Origin: Curvibacter cyanobacteriorum
GTDB taxonomy: Bacteria > Pseudomonadota > Gammaproteobacteria > Burkholderiales > Burkholderiaceae_C
Direction of reading: 5' to 3'
Assembly (NCBI RefSeq): GCF_028649475.1
Contig: NZ_JAQSIP010000005.1
Location: 1-64,000, forward strand
DNA: 64,000 bases
Part shown: positions 47,523-56,312 of the stretch, one piece after another
Layout: each line of letters starts with the position of its first letter
How positions within the stretch are numbered: position 1 is the stretch's first letter
Position numbers and translations under genes: made by a program
Notes under the pieces: model-generated
What the model was told of the DNA's origin: nothing
The model's database searches: none
What the model saw: only the letters and a program-made list of their open reading frames with translations

Positions 47523-48791
47523 ATGCAGTCCCAGGCCACCGCATCCCGATGGAGCCTCCTCCGTGGCCGCCGAGCGCCCACGGGGCGGGGCGGTCGTCGC
47601 TCCTTCCTCTCCCGCCTGCTGGCGCCAGTGACCCTGGCGCCTTTGGTTTTGTCGCTGGGCTCGGCCTTCGCGGCCCCCCCCCAGGCCGCCTGCGTCAGCA
47701 GCGCGGAATGGCCGCTGTGGGAGACCTTCAACGAACGTTTCGCGCAGGAAGACGGCCGCATCGTTGACTTCAGCGTGCCGCAAATGCACTCCACCTCGGA
47801 GGGCCAGTCCTACGCGATGTTCTTTGCCCTGGTGGCCAACCAGCCCGAGCGCTTCGAGCGCCTGTGGCGCTGGACGGTGTCCAACCTCGCGGGGGGCAAC
47901 ATCGCGGCGCGCCTGCCCGCCTGGCAATGGGGCCAGCGCAAGGACGGCAGCTGGGGCGTGCTGGACAACAACCCGGCCTCGGACGCCGACCTCTGGCTGG
48001 CCTACGCGCTGCTGGAGGCCGCGCGCGTCTGGAAGAAGCCGGTCTATGAAACCGAGGCCCGCACCCTGCTGGCCCGCGTGGTGCAGGACGAGATCGTCGA
48101 CCTGCCCGGCTTCGGCAAGATGCTGCTGCCCGGCCCGGCCGGCTTTGTGTTCCCGGACCAGAAGCTGTGGCGCCTGAACCCCAGCTACCTGCCGCTGCCG
48201 CTGCTGCGCCGTTTTGCCCAGGTCGACCCCAAGGGGCCGTGGCAGGCGCTGGCGCAGAACACCGTGCGCCTGCTGGGTGACACCGCGCCCCGCGGTTACG
48301 CCCCCGACTGGACGGCCTGGCGGGTGGCCGAAAACGGCAAGGGCAGTTTTGTGGCCGACCCGCAACTGGGCGATGTCGGCAGTTACGACGCCATCCGCAC
48401 CTACCTCTGGGCCGGCATGACGCCCACCAACGACCCGGCCGCGAACACGGTGCGGCGCCAGCTGGGCGGCATGGCCCAGGCGGTGGAGATGGCGGAGTTT
48501 GCGCCCGAAAAGGTCCAGACCTCGACCGGCTCGGTGCAGGGTGTGGGGCCGATCGGCTTCTCGGCCGCGATGCTGCCCTACCTGTTGACCGACGGTCGGA
48601 GCGCGGCTTTACAGCTCCAACAAAAGCGGGTGCAAGCCCGTTTACTCGATCCGGCAGCCCGTCTACCCTATTACGATCACGTGCTCGGCCTGTTCGGGAC
48701 CGGATGGATTGAGAAACGCTACCAATTCCTGCCCTCAGGCAGACTGCAATTACGCTGGGAGAAGGCATGTACCACCGCCACCAAACGCTAG
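47523..48791 (+). CDS. bcsZ: Endoglucanase BcsZ (GH8)
   Basis: 422-residue periplasmic glycoside hydrolase family 8 enzyme that trims cellulose during export. Catalytic residues are probably E93 (TSEGQSYAMF) and D154/D156 (PASDADLW). The N-terminus is unusual: a basic region with GRRSFLS before the hydrophobic core LLAPVTLAPLVLSLGSAFA fits the Tat pattern rather than a plain Sec signal. No good ribosome site precedes the ATG. The last 25 nt overlap bcsC. Confidence 0.9.
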   Translation: MQSQATASRWSLLRGRRAPTGRGGRRSFLSRLLAPVTLAPLVLSLGSAFAAPPQAACVSSAEWPLWETFNERFAQEDGRIVDFSVPQMHSTSEGQSYAMFFALVANQPERFERLWRWTVSNLAGGNIAARLPAWQWGQRKDGSWGVLDNNPASDADLWLAYALLEAARVWKKPVYETEARTLLARVVQDEIVDLPGFGKMLLPGPAGFVFPDQKLWRLNPSYLPLPLLRRFAQVDPKGPWQALAQNTVRLLGDTAPRGYAPDWTAWRVAENGKGSFVADPQLGDVGSYDAIRTYLWAGMTPTNDPAANTVRRQLGGMAQAVEMAEFAPEKVQTSTGSVQGVGPIGFSAAMLPYLLTDGRSAALQLQQKRVQARLLDPAARLPYYDHVLGLFGTGWIEKRYQFLPSGRLQLRWEKACTTATKR

Positions 48792-51700
48792 CCATGAGCC
48801 TGCTGGCCGCACTGAGTGTGCCGGCCGTCTATGCCCAGGAACCCGCCCTGAAAGCCCTGCTGGAACAAGGCAAGTACTGGCAGTCGCGCGGCAACAGCGA
48901 ACGCGCAGCCGAAGCCTGGCAAAAGCTGCTCAAGATCGACCCCAACCAGCCCGACGCCCTGGGGGGCATGGCCGTGGTCGAGGCCGACAACAAGAACTTT
49001 GAGAGCGCCGCCAAGTACCTGGCCCAGCTCAAGCGCAACCACCCCAGCCACGCGTCGGTGGCCCGCATCGAGCAGGCCATCAACGTGCAGCGCAACGCGC
49101 CGCAACTGCAAACCGCACGCGACCTGGCCAAGGCAGGCAAGCCGGCAGAAGCCATCAGCACCTACCAGAACGCGCTGGGCAACCAGGTGCCCCGGGGCCC
49201 ACTGGCGCTCGAGTACTACCAGACCCTGGGCGGCACCGCCCAAGGTTGGGAATCGGCCCGCAAAGGCCTGGAACAACTGGCCCAGGAGCAGCCCGACGAC
49301 GCCCGCATTGCGCTGGCCCTGGCCCAGCACCTGACCTACCGCGACGCCACCCGCCGCGAAGGCATTGCGCAGCTGTCGCGCCTGGCCAGCCACTCGGATG
49401 TCGGCAACGCCGCCATCGAGAGCTGGCGCAAGGCCCTGGCCTGGACCGGCAGCCGCAGCGCCGACATCCCGCTGTACCAACAGTTCCTGCGTGCCTTCCC
49501 GGGCGACGCCGCGGTGCAAGCGCGCCTGGCCGACATCGAGCGCCAGCAGAAGCAATCGCGTGGCGACGGCACCGGTGCCGGCAATGACCCGCTGCGCAAG
49601 CGCACCCAAGAGGCCTTCCGGGCCCTCGACGACGGCGACCTCGAAGCCGCCGAAGCGGGTTTCCGCAGCGTGCTCGAAGCGCGCCCCACCGACGGCGATG
49701 CGCTCGGTGGTTTTGGCGTGCTGCGCCTGCGCCAGGAGAACTTTGGCCAGGCCCGCGACTACCTGGAACGCGCCTCGCGCCAGGGCCAGGCCGGCCGCTG
49801 GAAGAGCGCGCTGGACAGCGCCACCTACTGGACGCTGGTGGCGCAATCGACCACCGCGCGGGAGAACAACAACCTCGACGCGGCCCGCCAGTACCTGCAA
49901 CAGGCGGTGCGCCTGGACCCGCGCGAAACCACGGCCGAAAACGACCTCGCCGATGTGCTGGTCGAAATGGGCCAGTACGACGCCGCCGAAGCCACCTACC
50001 GCCGTGTGCTGACCCGCCAAGCCGACAACCCCGACGCCGTGCGCGGCCTGGTGGGCGTGCTGGCCCAGAACAACAAGGCCGATGAGGCGCTGCGCATCGT
50101 CGAGCGCATGAGCCCGACGCAGCAGGAAAAAGTCGGCGCCCTGGGCCGCCTGCGCGCCACCCAGGCGCTGGGTCAGGCCAAGGCCGCTGCCGCGCGCGGC
50201 GACGACACCGGCGCCCGCGTGGCGCTGGAAAACGCCTTGCTCAACGACCCCGCCAACGCCTGGGTGCGGCTGGACCTGGCGCGCCTGTACATCAAGCTGG
50301 GCGCCAAGGCCGAGGCGCGCGGCATCATGGACGGTCTGCTGATCTCCAACCCCAACATGCCCGAGGCGCTGTATGCGCACGCCCTGCTGTCGGCCGAGAC
50401 GCAGGACTGGGCCGGCGCCATGGCCACCCTGGACCGGGTGCCCGAAGCCAACCGCACGCGCGACATCGCCGCGCTGTACAAGCGCGTCTGGGTGCACGTG
50501 CAAGCCGACGGGGCCTCGGCCCTGGCGGCCCAGGGTCGACAGTCCGAAGCACTGGCCAAGCTGGCGCAGGCGGAGCAATTCACCGGGCAGGACCCCGAAC
50601 TGCTGGGCGCCGTGGCGCTGGCCTACACCGATGCCGGGGACAGCAACCGCGCCATGGCCACCATCCGCCAGCTGCTGGCGCGCTCGGCCCGCCCGGAGCC
50701 CGGCCTGCGCCTGCAGTACGCGGCCATCCTGCTGAAAACCAAACAAGACGTCGAGCTGGCCGGCATCCTGCGCCAGTTGCAGGGCATGCCCATGACCCTG
50801 CAACAACGCCAGTCGTTTGAAGACCTGCGCGTGGGCTACGTGCTGCGCCAGGCCGACGCGCTGCGCGAAGCCGGTGACCTGGCCGGCGCCTACGACACCC
50901 TGGCCCCGGTGCTGGCCGAGCGCCCCAACGACCCGCTGGTCATGGGCTCGCTGGCCCGCATGTACGCCGCCAACAACGACTACCCGCAGGCCATCACGCT
51001 GTACAACCGCCTGCTGGAAAAAGACCCCAACAACCTGCAGTTGCTGCTGCCCGCAGCCTCGCTGGCGATTTCGGCGCGTGAGTACGCGTACGCCGAATCG
51101 GCCATCCAGATCGCGCTGGTGCGTGCGCCCAACAACCCCGAGGTGCTGACCGCCGCCGCGCGCCTGTACCGGGCCCAGGGCAAGACCAGCAAGGCGACCG
51201 AGTACTTCACCGCCGCCGTGGCCGCCGAGAACCAGCAGCGCAACGCGCAGCTGGCCGCCAGCGGCGCGCTGACCCAGGTGCGCGCCACCAACCCGTTCGC
51301 CAACCGCAACAACCAGCCCCAGCGCCAGCCGTTCGCCCCGCTGGTGCCGGGCGCCATGCCCACGGCCGTGCCGGTGGGCACCTCGTATGGCAACAGCTCG
51401 ATGGCCCCGGTGGCCGAGCCGCTGCGCTTTGCCCCGGTGGCCTCGCTGGGCAACCCGCCGGCCGCGCCTGCGCTGCCGCAGCCGCTGATCCCGGTGCCCG
51501 CGGGCGCCGCCCGCGCCTCGGCCCTGACCCTGCCGGCCTTCCCGCCCACGGGCGCCGGCCCGGTGGATCAAGCGGCCAACCTGCCGACACCGTCCAGCTA
51601 CCTGACCCAGACCTACCAGCCGGCACCGCTCAACGCCGTGGTGCCCGGTGGCAGCCAGAACGCCTCGACCCGGGCCGTGCCGACCCGCAGCAGCGCCAGC

Positions 51701-53323
51701 AGCAACCCGCCCGCGGTGGAACGCACCACCGCGCCAGTCAGCGAGCGCAGCCCGTCCGCCAGCGCCCGCAGCAGCCAGGCCGCGGCGGTGAACAGCCGCA
51801 GCTCGGCGGCGTCGGCCAGCGCGGCCACGCGCTCGGTCGAGCCCGTCTACGCCGATGTGCAAAGCCCGGCCCAGGCCGCAGCCGCCGCCTACGCGCGCAG
51901 CCAGGCCGTGCAGCCCGCCAACAGCCAAGCCGGCTATGCCCCGGTGCCGATCCCGGCGCCGGCAGCGGTCTATGGCAGCAGCGCGCCCCCGGCCCCGAAC
52001 AACAACCTGGCCTGGGCGCCCAGCGCCGTGCCCGCGGCGGCCCCGCCGACCGTGGCCCAGGCCAACACCCTGCCCGGCTTGCCGGGCAGCAGCAACAGCA
52101 GCCGCCCGCGCACCGCGGCCGACGAGCTCAACGACATCCGTCAGGACCGCATCCCGGTGGTGTCGCTGGGCATGGTGGCCCGCGTGCGCCAAGGTGAAGC
52201 CGGCATGAGCCAGCTGACCGACATCGAGGCCCCGCTGCAGCTCAAGTTCGACGCCGGTGACGGCAAGATGAGCGTGAACATCACGCCGGTGTCGCTGAAC
52301 TCGGGCACCCCCGACCTCAGCTACGGCACCCTGAGCCGCTTTGGCGGGGGTCCGGTGACCGCGTTGGCCCTGCCCGACCGCTCGGCCGGAGGCCAAAGCG
52401 CCTCGGGCGTGGGCTTCAGCGTGGGCTACGAAACCGCCAGCCTCAAGATGGACGTGGGCACCACGCCGCTGGGCTTCAACCACTCGGACGTGACCGGTGG
52501 CGTCAAGTACCGCATCCCGCTGGGCGATGAGCTGTCCCTGACCCTGGACGGCTCGCGCCGCCCGGTGACCGACAGCCTGCTGTCGTTTGCCGGCACCAAG
52601 GACCCGCGCACCGGCGACAGCTGGGGCGGCGTGTCGGCCACCGGCGGGCGCATCGACCTGAACTGGGAAACCGGCGACTTCGGCATCTACACCTACGGCT
52701 CGCTGTACGGCCTGACCGGCAACAACGTGGCCACCAACTCGCGCGTGGAAGGCGGCGGTGGCATCTACTGGCGCCTGGACCGCGGCCCGCACTCCAACCT
52801 GACCACCGGGCTGAACTTCACCGCGCTGAGCTACGACAAGAACCTGCGCTACTTCACCTACGGCCACGGCGGCTACTTCAGCCCGCAGCGCTTCCTGTCG
52901 CTGAATGTGCCGGTGGAATGGGCACAGCGCAGCAACCGCTTCTCCTACCAGCTCAAGGGTTCGCTGGGCGTGCAGTCTTTCCGCGAAGATGCGGTGGCCT
53001 ACTTCCCGACCAACAGCAGCCGCCAAGCGGCCGCCGTGCTGGCCGCCAACGACGCCTTTGCCTTCGGCACCGCCGGGGCCACGGCCACGGGCGCGGTCTA
53101 CCCGGGGCAAACCAAGACCGGGCTGGGCTACAACCTCGGGGCCGCCATGGAGTACCAGGTGCACCCGCAGGTGTTCTTCGGCGGCCAGTTGGCGCTGGAC
53201 AATGCACGCGACTACCGCCAGTTCATTGGCGGCATTTACCTGCGCTACGCACTGCAGCCTTACTCGGGCCTGCAAGCGCTGCCGGTGAACACGGTGCGCT
53301 CGCCTTACGGCAGCAACAACTGA
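48767..53323 (+). CDS. bcsC: Cellulose export protein BcsC
   Basis: 1518-residue outer-membrane export protein. A signal peptide (cleavage after VYA, residue 23) leads into a long TPR superhelix (to about residue 840), then a Pro/Ser/Ala-rich linker (about 841-1115), and the C-terminal BcsC barrel (from ADELNDIRQDRIPVVSLGM to the end). It is the outer-membrane pore of the machine. Linker length is larger than in E. coli. The ATG at 48767 inside bcsZ is supported by GGGAG five bases upstream; an ATG at 48794 would shorten the signal peptide. Confidence 0.94.
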   Translation: MYHRHQTLAMSLLAALSVPAVYAQEPALKALLEQGKYWQSRGNSERAAEAWQKLLKIDPNQPDALGGMAVVEADNKNFESAAKYLAQLKRNHPSHASVARIEQAINVQRNAPQLQTARDLAKAGKPAEAISTYQNALGNQVPRGPLALEYYQTLGGTAQGWESARKGLEQLAQEQPDDARIALALAQHLTYRDATRREGIAQLSRLASHSDVGNAAIESWRKALAWTGSRSADIPLYQQFLRAFPGDAAVQARLADIERQQKQSRGDGTGAGNDPLRKRTQEAFRALDDGDLEAAEAGFRSVLEARPTDGDALGGFGVLRLRQENFGQARDYLERASRQGQAGRWKSALDSATYWTLVAQSTTARENNNLDAARQYLQQAVRLDPRETTAENDLADVLVEMGQYDAAEATYRRVLTRQADNPDAVRGLVGVLAQNNKADEALRIVERMSPTQQEKVGALGRLRATQALGQAKAAAARGDDTGARVALENALLNDPANAWVRLDLARLYIKLGAKAEARGIMDGLLISNPNMPEALYAHALLSAETQDWAGAMATLDRVPEANRTRDIAALYKRVWVHVQADGASALAAQGRQSEALAKLAQAEQFTGQDPELLGAVALAYTDAGDSNRAMATIRQLLARSARPEPGLRLQYAAILLKTKQDVELAGILRQLQGMPMTLQQRQSFEDLRVGYVLRQADALREAGDLAGAYDTLAPVLAERPNDPLVMGSLARMYAANNDYPQAITLYNRLLEKDPNNLQLLLPAASLAISAREYAYAESAIQIALVRAPNNPEVLTAAARLYRAQGKTSKATEYFTAAVAAENQQRNAQLAASGALTQVRATNPFANRNNQPQRQPFAPLVPGAMPTAVPVGTSYGNSSMAPVAEPLRFAPVASLGNPPAAPALPQPLIPVPAGAARASALTLPAFPPTGAGPVDQAANLPTPSSYLTQTYQPAPLNAVVPGGSQNASTRAVPTRSSASSNPPAVERTTAPVSERSPSASARSSQAAAVNSRSSAASASAATRSVEPVYADVQSPAQAAAAAYARSQAVQPANSQAGYAPVPIPAPAAVYGSSAPPAPNNNLAWAPSAVPAAAPPTVAQANTLPGLPGSSNSSRPRTAADELNDIRQDRIPVVSLGMVARVRQGEAGMSQLTDIEAPLQLKFDAGDGKMSVNITPVSLNSGTPDLSYGTLSRFGGGPVTALALPDRSAGGQSASGVGFSVGYETASLKMDVGTTPLGFNHSDVTGGVKYRIPLGDELSLTLDGSRRPVTDSLLSFAGTKDPRTGDSWGGVSATGGRIDLNWETGDFGIYTYGSLYGLTGNNVATNSRVEGGGGIYWRLDRGPHSNLTTGLNFTALSYDKNLRYFTYGHGGYFSPQRFLSLNVPVEWAQRSNRFSYQLKGSLGVQSFREDAVAYFPTNSSRQAAAVLAANDAFAFGTAGATATGAVYPGQTKTGLGYNLGAAMEYQVHPQVFFGGQLALDNARDYRQFIGGIYLRYALQPYSGLQALPVNTVRSPYGSNN

Positions 53324-53435
53324 ACGCTTTCCGGCTGCTGTGGCCCCCGGCACCGGGGTGCTGCGCGGCCTGAACAAGGGCCCCCACCGGAACGAGCGCA
53401 GGGGTTCTCAAACAAGCGCGGGGCGTCCCCCCACC

Positions 53436-53467
53436 AGCCCCTGCCGCCCTGGCTGCCGGGGCTTTTT
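53436..53467 (+). terminator. Intrinsic terminator of the bcs operon
   Basis: A stem AGCCCC / GGGGCT (53436-53441, 53458-53463), with inner pairing GCC/GGC, is followed by TTTTT (53463-53467). It lies 113 bp after bcsC. The rest of the 431-bp gap (53324-53754) shows no ORF with support. Confidence 0.75.
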
Positions 53468-53683
53468 CATGACCCCAGCGTCTCTGTGCCGGTGCTCGAA
53501 GCCTGGCGCCTGAGCCCGCCCTGCGGGGCGCGCGGATCGGATCGGTGAACCACACGAGTCCAGCCGCTGGCCGGGCCCCTGGGCTGAGCGCACTGCCGCG
53601 CCCAACGCCCCAGCATGCCACCAGCCCACACAGGCCCACCCGGCGCGTGCCCCGCGCCAGCGCGGCGGGCGATCGCCCAATGA

Positions 53684-53707
53684 AAATGGACCCCGCAGGG
53701 TCCATTT
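53684..53707. terminator. Bidirectional terminator between bcsC and the lipoprotein gene
   Basis: A perfect 10-bp stem AAATGGACCC / GGGTCCATTT with a 4-nt loop (CGCA), flanked by A and T runs, lies between convergent genes. On minus it stands 47 bp past the lipoprotein stop. Confidence 0.75.
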
Positions 53708-53754
53708 CTGAGTCGGAAGGCCCCCCGAAAGCGGCCCTCCCGGTTGGTGTGGGC

Positions 53755-55374
53755 TTACTTGCTGCCGATGAACACCAGGTTGGCACGGGTGCCACCGGCG
53801 CTGTAACCCGCCACGCCCATGCGCAGGCCGACCACGTTGTTGGCGCCGTCAAAGATCGCCGAGGCGGCGCCCGACTGCACCGGCTGGCCCGCCAGGGCGC
53901 AGGTGCCCGCAAACGCCAGCGTGTCGACGCGGTACAGGTTCAGCGTGGTGTTGGTGCTGCTGTACGGCGAGATGTTGCCGGTCAGGGTGCAGCCCGTGGT
54001 GGTGGTGCCCGTCAGCACGCTCTTGGTGCCGTCCACCGTGCTGGCCGCCACCTTGATGGTCAGGCCCACGCCACCGAAGCCGATGGTCGAGCTGGTGTAG
54101 GTGCCGTACAACGCGGTCACCGTGGGCAGGATCGGCGACACGTAGAGGTTGCCGGTGTCCGGCACCAGGCTGAACGGTGTTTGCGCGCTGGCGGCGCTCG
54201 GGTCGGTGTAGGTGCCCTTGAAGGTGGTCTGGGTGCGCACATCGGCACTGATCGCCACGCTGTCGGTGTACTGGGTGGCCGCCAGGTTCTGGTTGGCAAA
54301 GTACACGCCGTCCGTCGAGCTGACGATGCTGGTGCCCGAGGCCACGATCAGGTTGCCATACAGCGCGTCGTAACCGCCGCCCACGCGCTTGTAGAAGAAG
54401 TACGAGTTGTCGGGCAAGACCATGGCGTAGAGGTCGGTCACGCCATCGCTGGTCGCGCTCTTCCAGAAACCGGCCGCCACCTGCTGAGTGGTCGCCGGCG
54501 ACGAGGAACTGCCCGCCACCAGCACGCCGTCGAGCACAAAGGTGTTCAGCGTGGTACCGGTGTTCTTGGTCAGCACCCAGATGCCGGTCTTGTTGTTGAG
54601 GGTGTCGAACTTCAGGAAGGCCACACCCGACTGGGTGGTGCCGGTGGCGCCGCAGGTGGTCGTGCCGCCCGACAGGTTGAGCACCACCGAGTAGGCCGCC
54701 GAGGTCGCGCTGCTGTTGGCGGCCGGGGTCACCGGGACCGCGGTGCCGGTGACCGTGCAACCCGACACCGTGCCGCTGATGGCGCCCACGGCGTCGATCG
54801 TCAGCACCCAGCTGCCGCCAAACAGGCTGCCGCCGGTGTAGCTGCCCTGGATCAGCGAGTACTTGGCCGGGAAGTTGTTGAGCTTGCTGTAGCCGAGCTT
54901 GATCGACGTCACCGCGCCCGTGGCCGCGGCCGTGTTGGCCGGGTTGCTGTAGTTGCCGCTGATGGTGTCGGTGCGCGTGCCGCCGGTGCTGGTCGAGGCC
55001 GTGCCCGAGAAGGTCAGCCCGGTGGCGAACTTGCCGTCCTGCACCGAGAAATACGTGACGTTGGTGGCCAGCGCGGTGCTGATGTTGACCCGCATCAGGC
55101 CAAACAAACCGTCGTAACCCGAGGTGCCGGCCGCGCCCTTGGCCAGGTAGAAGTCACCCCCCTTGCCGTCGGTGCCGCCACTGATGTAACCCACCACCGT
55201 GCGCTGGGCCGCGCCGGTGCCGGTGGTGCCTTCCCAAATGCCATCCGGGTATTGCTGGGTGCCGGTCACGGCGCCCACATTGGAGGTGTCACCGCTGCCG
55301 CCGCCACCGCCACAGCCCACCAGGGCGAGCAGACTCAGGGCAGAGGCCCAATGTTTCAGTGTGAGTGCCTTCAA
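53755..55374 (-). CDS. Lipoprotein with two copies of an unrecognised domain
   Basis: 539 residues from the TTG at 55374, which has AAGGA about eight bases upstream; an ATG at 55413 is an alternative with a poor site. The signal peptide ends LALVGC with the modified cysteine at residue 21, followed by a glycine run. The mature protein is two tandem units of about 230-260 residues, each with G(I/F)W(E/K), YD(G/A)L(F/Y)G, a GCT(V/L)TG motif and a later cysteine. Composition is Thr/Ser/Gly-rich with beta-strand alternation. Likely outer-membrane or surface facing. I do not recognise a named family, so no function is proposed. Confidence 0.8.
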   Translation of the reverse strand: MKALTLKHWASALSLLALVGCGGGGGSGDTSNVGAVTGTQQYPDGIWEGTTGTGAAQRTVVGYISGGTDGKGGDFYLAKGAAGTSGYDGLFGLMRVNISTALATNVTYFSVQDGKFATGLTFSGTASTSTGGTRTDTISGNYSNPANTAAATGAVTSIKLGYSKLNNFPAKYSLIQGSYTGGSLFGGSWVLTIDAVGAISGTVSGCTVTGTAVPVTPAANSSATSAAYSVVLNLSGGTTTCGATGTTQSGVAFLKFDTLNNKTGIWVLTKNTGTTLNTFVLDGVLVAGSSSSPATTQQVAAGFWKSATSDGVTDLYAMVLPDNSYFFYKRVGGGYDALYGNLIVASGTSIVSSTDGVYFANQNLAATQYTDSVAISADVRTQTTFKGTYTDPSAASAQTPFSLVPDTGNLYVSPILPTVTALYGTYTSSTIGFGGVGLTIKVAASTVDGTKSVLTGTTTTGCTLTGNISPYSSTNTTLNLYRVDTLAFAGTCALAGQPVQSGAASAIFDGANNVVGLRMGVAGYSAGGTRANLVFIGSK

Positions 55375-55716
55375 TTGCGTGATCCTTGTGACAGCTACAA
55401 CCCTTGCCGCCATGACGCAGTCGGACCTGGCGAGCCAAATTTAACGAGATGTTACAGGCTTTGGCCCGGCCCACCCGCACTGTTCATCGTGCGGTTACAA
55501 CATTGTCACGAATGGCGCGGGGATCGCTCTAACGCAGGGCACGGGCAAGCCATGCGGCCCCTGTGCGCCACGCAAGCCGGGGGGCCCTGTCGGCCACAGG
55601 TGCCGCCGCACAACGGCCCGGCCGCTTGGCGCGCAGCGGCTGCCGCTGGCCCTGGACCGCAGGCCGGTGCAGGCGATGCCCGCCGCGGCCGCGGCCGCGG
55701 CCCGCGCGGGGCGGGT
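55375..55716. other. Intergenic region without recognised feature
   Basis: Contains the lipoprotein's upstream region; two direct GTTACA copies (55451-55456 and 55494-55499) and AT-rich spots near 55435-55450 may belong to its promoter. The rest (55520-55716) is very GC-rich with GCGGCC runs; no gene, tRNA or terminator is seen. Confidence 0.5.
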
Positions 55717-56133
55717 TCACAGCGCGGCTTTGAGCAGGGCCTGCAAGTGAGCGTCGGTGATGGCAGGGCTCTTCAACAAGAAGTCGGGCGTCACGCAAGC
55801 CGCCACCGTCGCGGACTTGGCACACACGGCCTTGAACGACTTGTACCGAAAGGCCTCGTGGCCGACGCCGCTGAGGTCTTGGGCATCACCGCCCGCGGCC
55901 TGCTTCCACAGGGCGTACTGCTCGGGCGTGCCCAGCCGCAGCGTGAACAGGGTCTGCCCCTTGCCATCCTGGTATTCCACGTCGGAGAACTGGATGCCGT
56001 ATCGGTTCTGCGCCTTGCTGCTGTGCTTGGCACCGCTCACCCCGAGGATCTTTTCAACGGTGGCGTCTGACACCTCGGCGGCAGCGGCCCCGAAGGACAA
56101 GAGGAGGGCAAGGAGCGGCACAAAGGACTTCAT
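55717..56133 (-). CDS. Small secreted protein of unknown function
   Basis: 138 residues with a cleavable Sec signal peptide (MKSFVPLLALLLSFGAAAA, cleavage after AAA or AEA). The mature 118 residues include YGIQFSDVEYQDGKGQTLFTLRLG, AGGDAQDLSGVGHEAFRY and two cysteines (VCAKSATVAACV), a pattern seen in periplasmic sensor-like or anchoring proteins, but I cannot name a family. The ATG at 56133 begins the hydrophobic signal; upstream codons would add an improbable 60-residue tail. It is divergent from the dehalogenase gene. Confidence 0.65.
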   Translation of the reverse strand: MKSFVPLLALLLSFGAAAAEVSDATVEKILGVSGAKHSSKAQNRYGIQFSDVEYQDGKGQTLFTLRLGTPEQYALWKQAAGGDAQDLSGVGHEAFRYKSFKAVCAKSATVAACVTPDFLLKSPAITDAHLQALLKAAL

Positions 56134-56312
56134 GGCTTGGAAAAATGCGTTAAATGAACGATCAAGTTTAGCGGTTTGCAGAGCGCCGACGGCCTCCGGG
56201 CCAGCCCCGATGCCGACGGGGCGGGCCTCCGCTAACCTGACAGGCCACTTGGGGCCCCGCCAAACCGGCCCCGCTTCGGGCCTGCGCCCCTTCACCCAAC
56301 CCATTGCCCGAC

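Noticed and set aside
48788-53377. 1529-codon minus-strand open frame over bcsC
   Set aside because: Antisense shadow of bcsC, with repetitive Gly/His/Val/Arg content and no recognisable domain.
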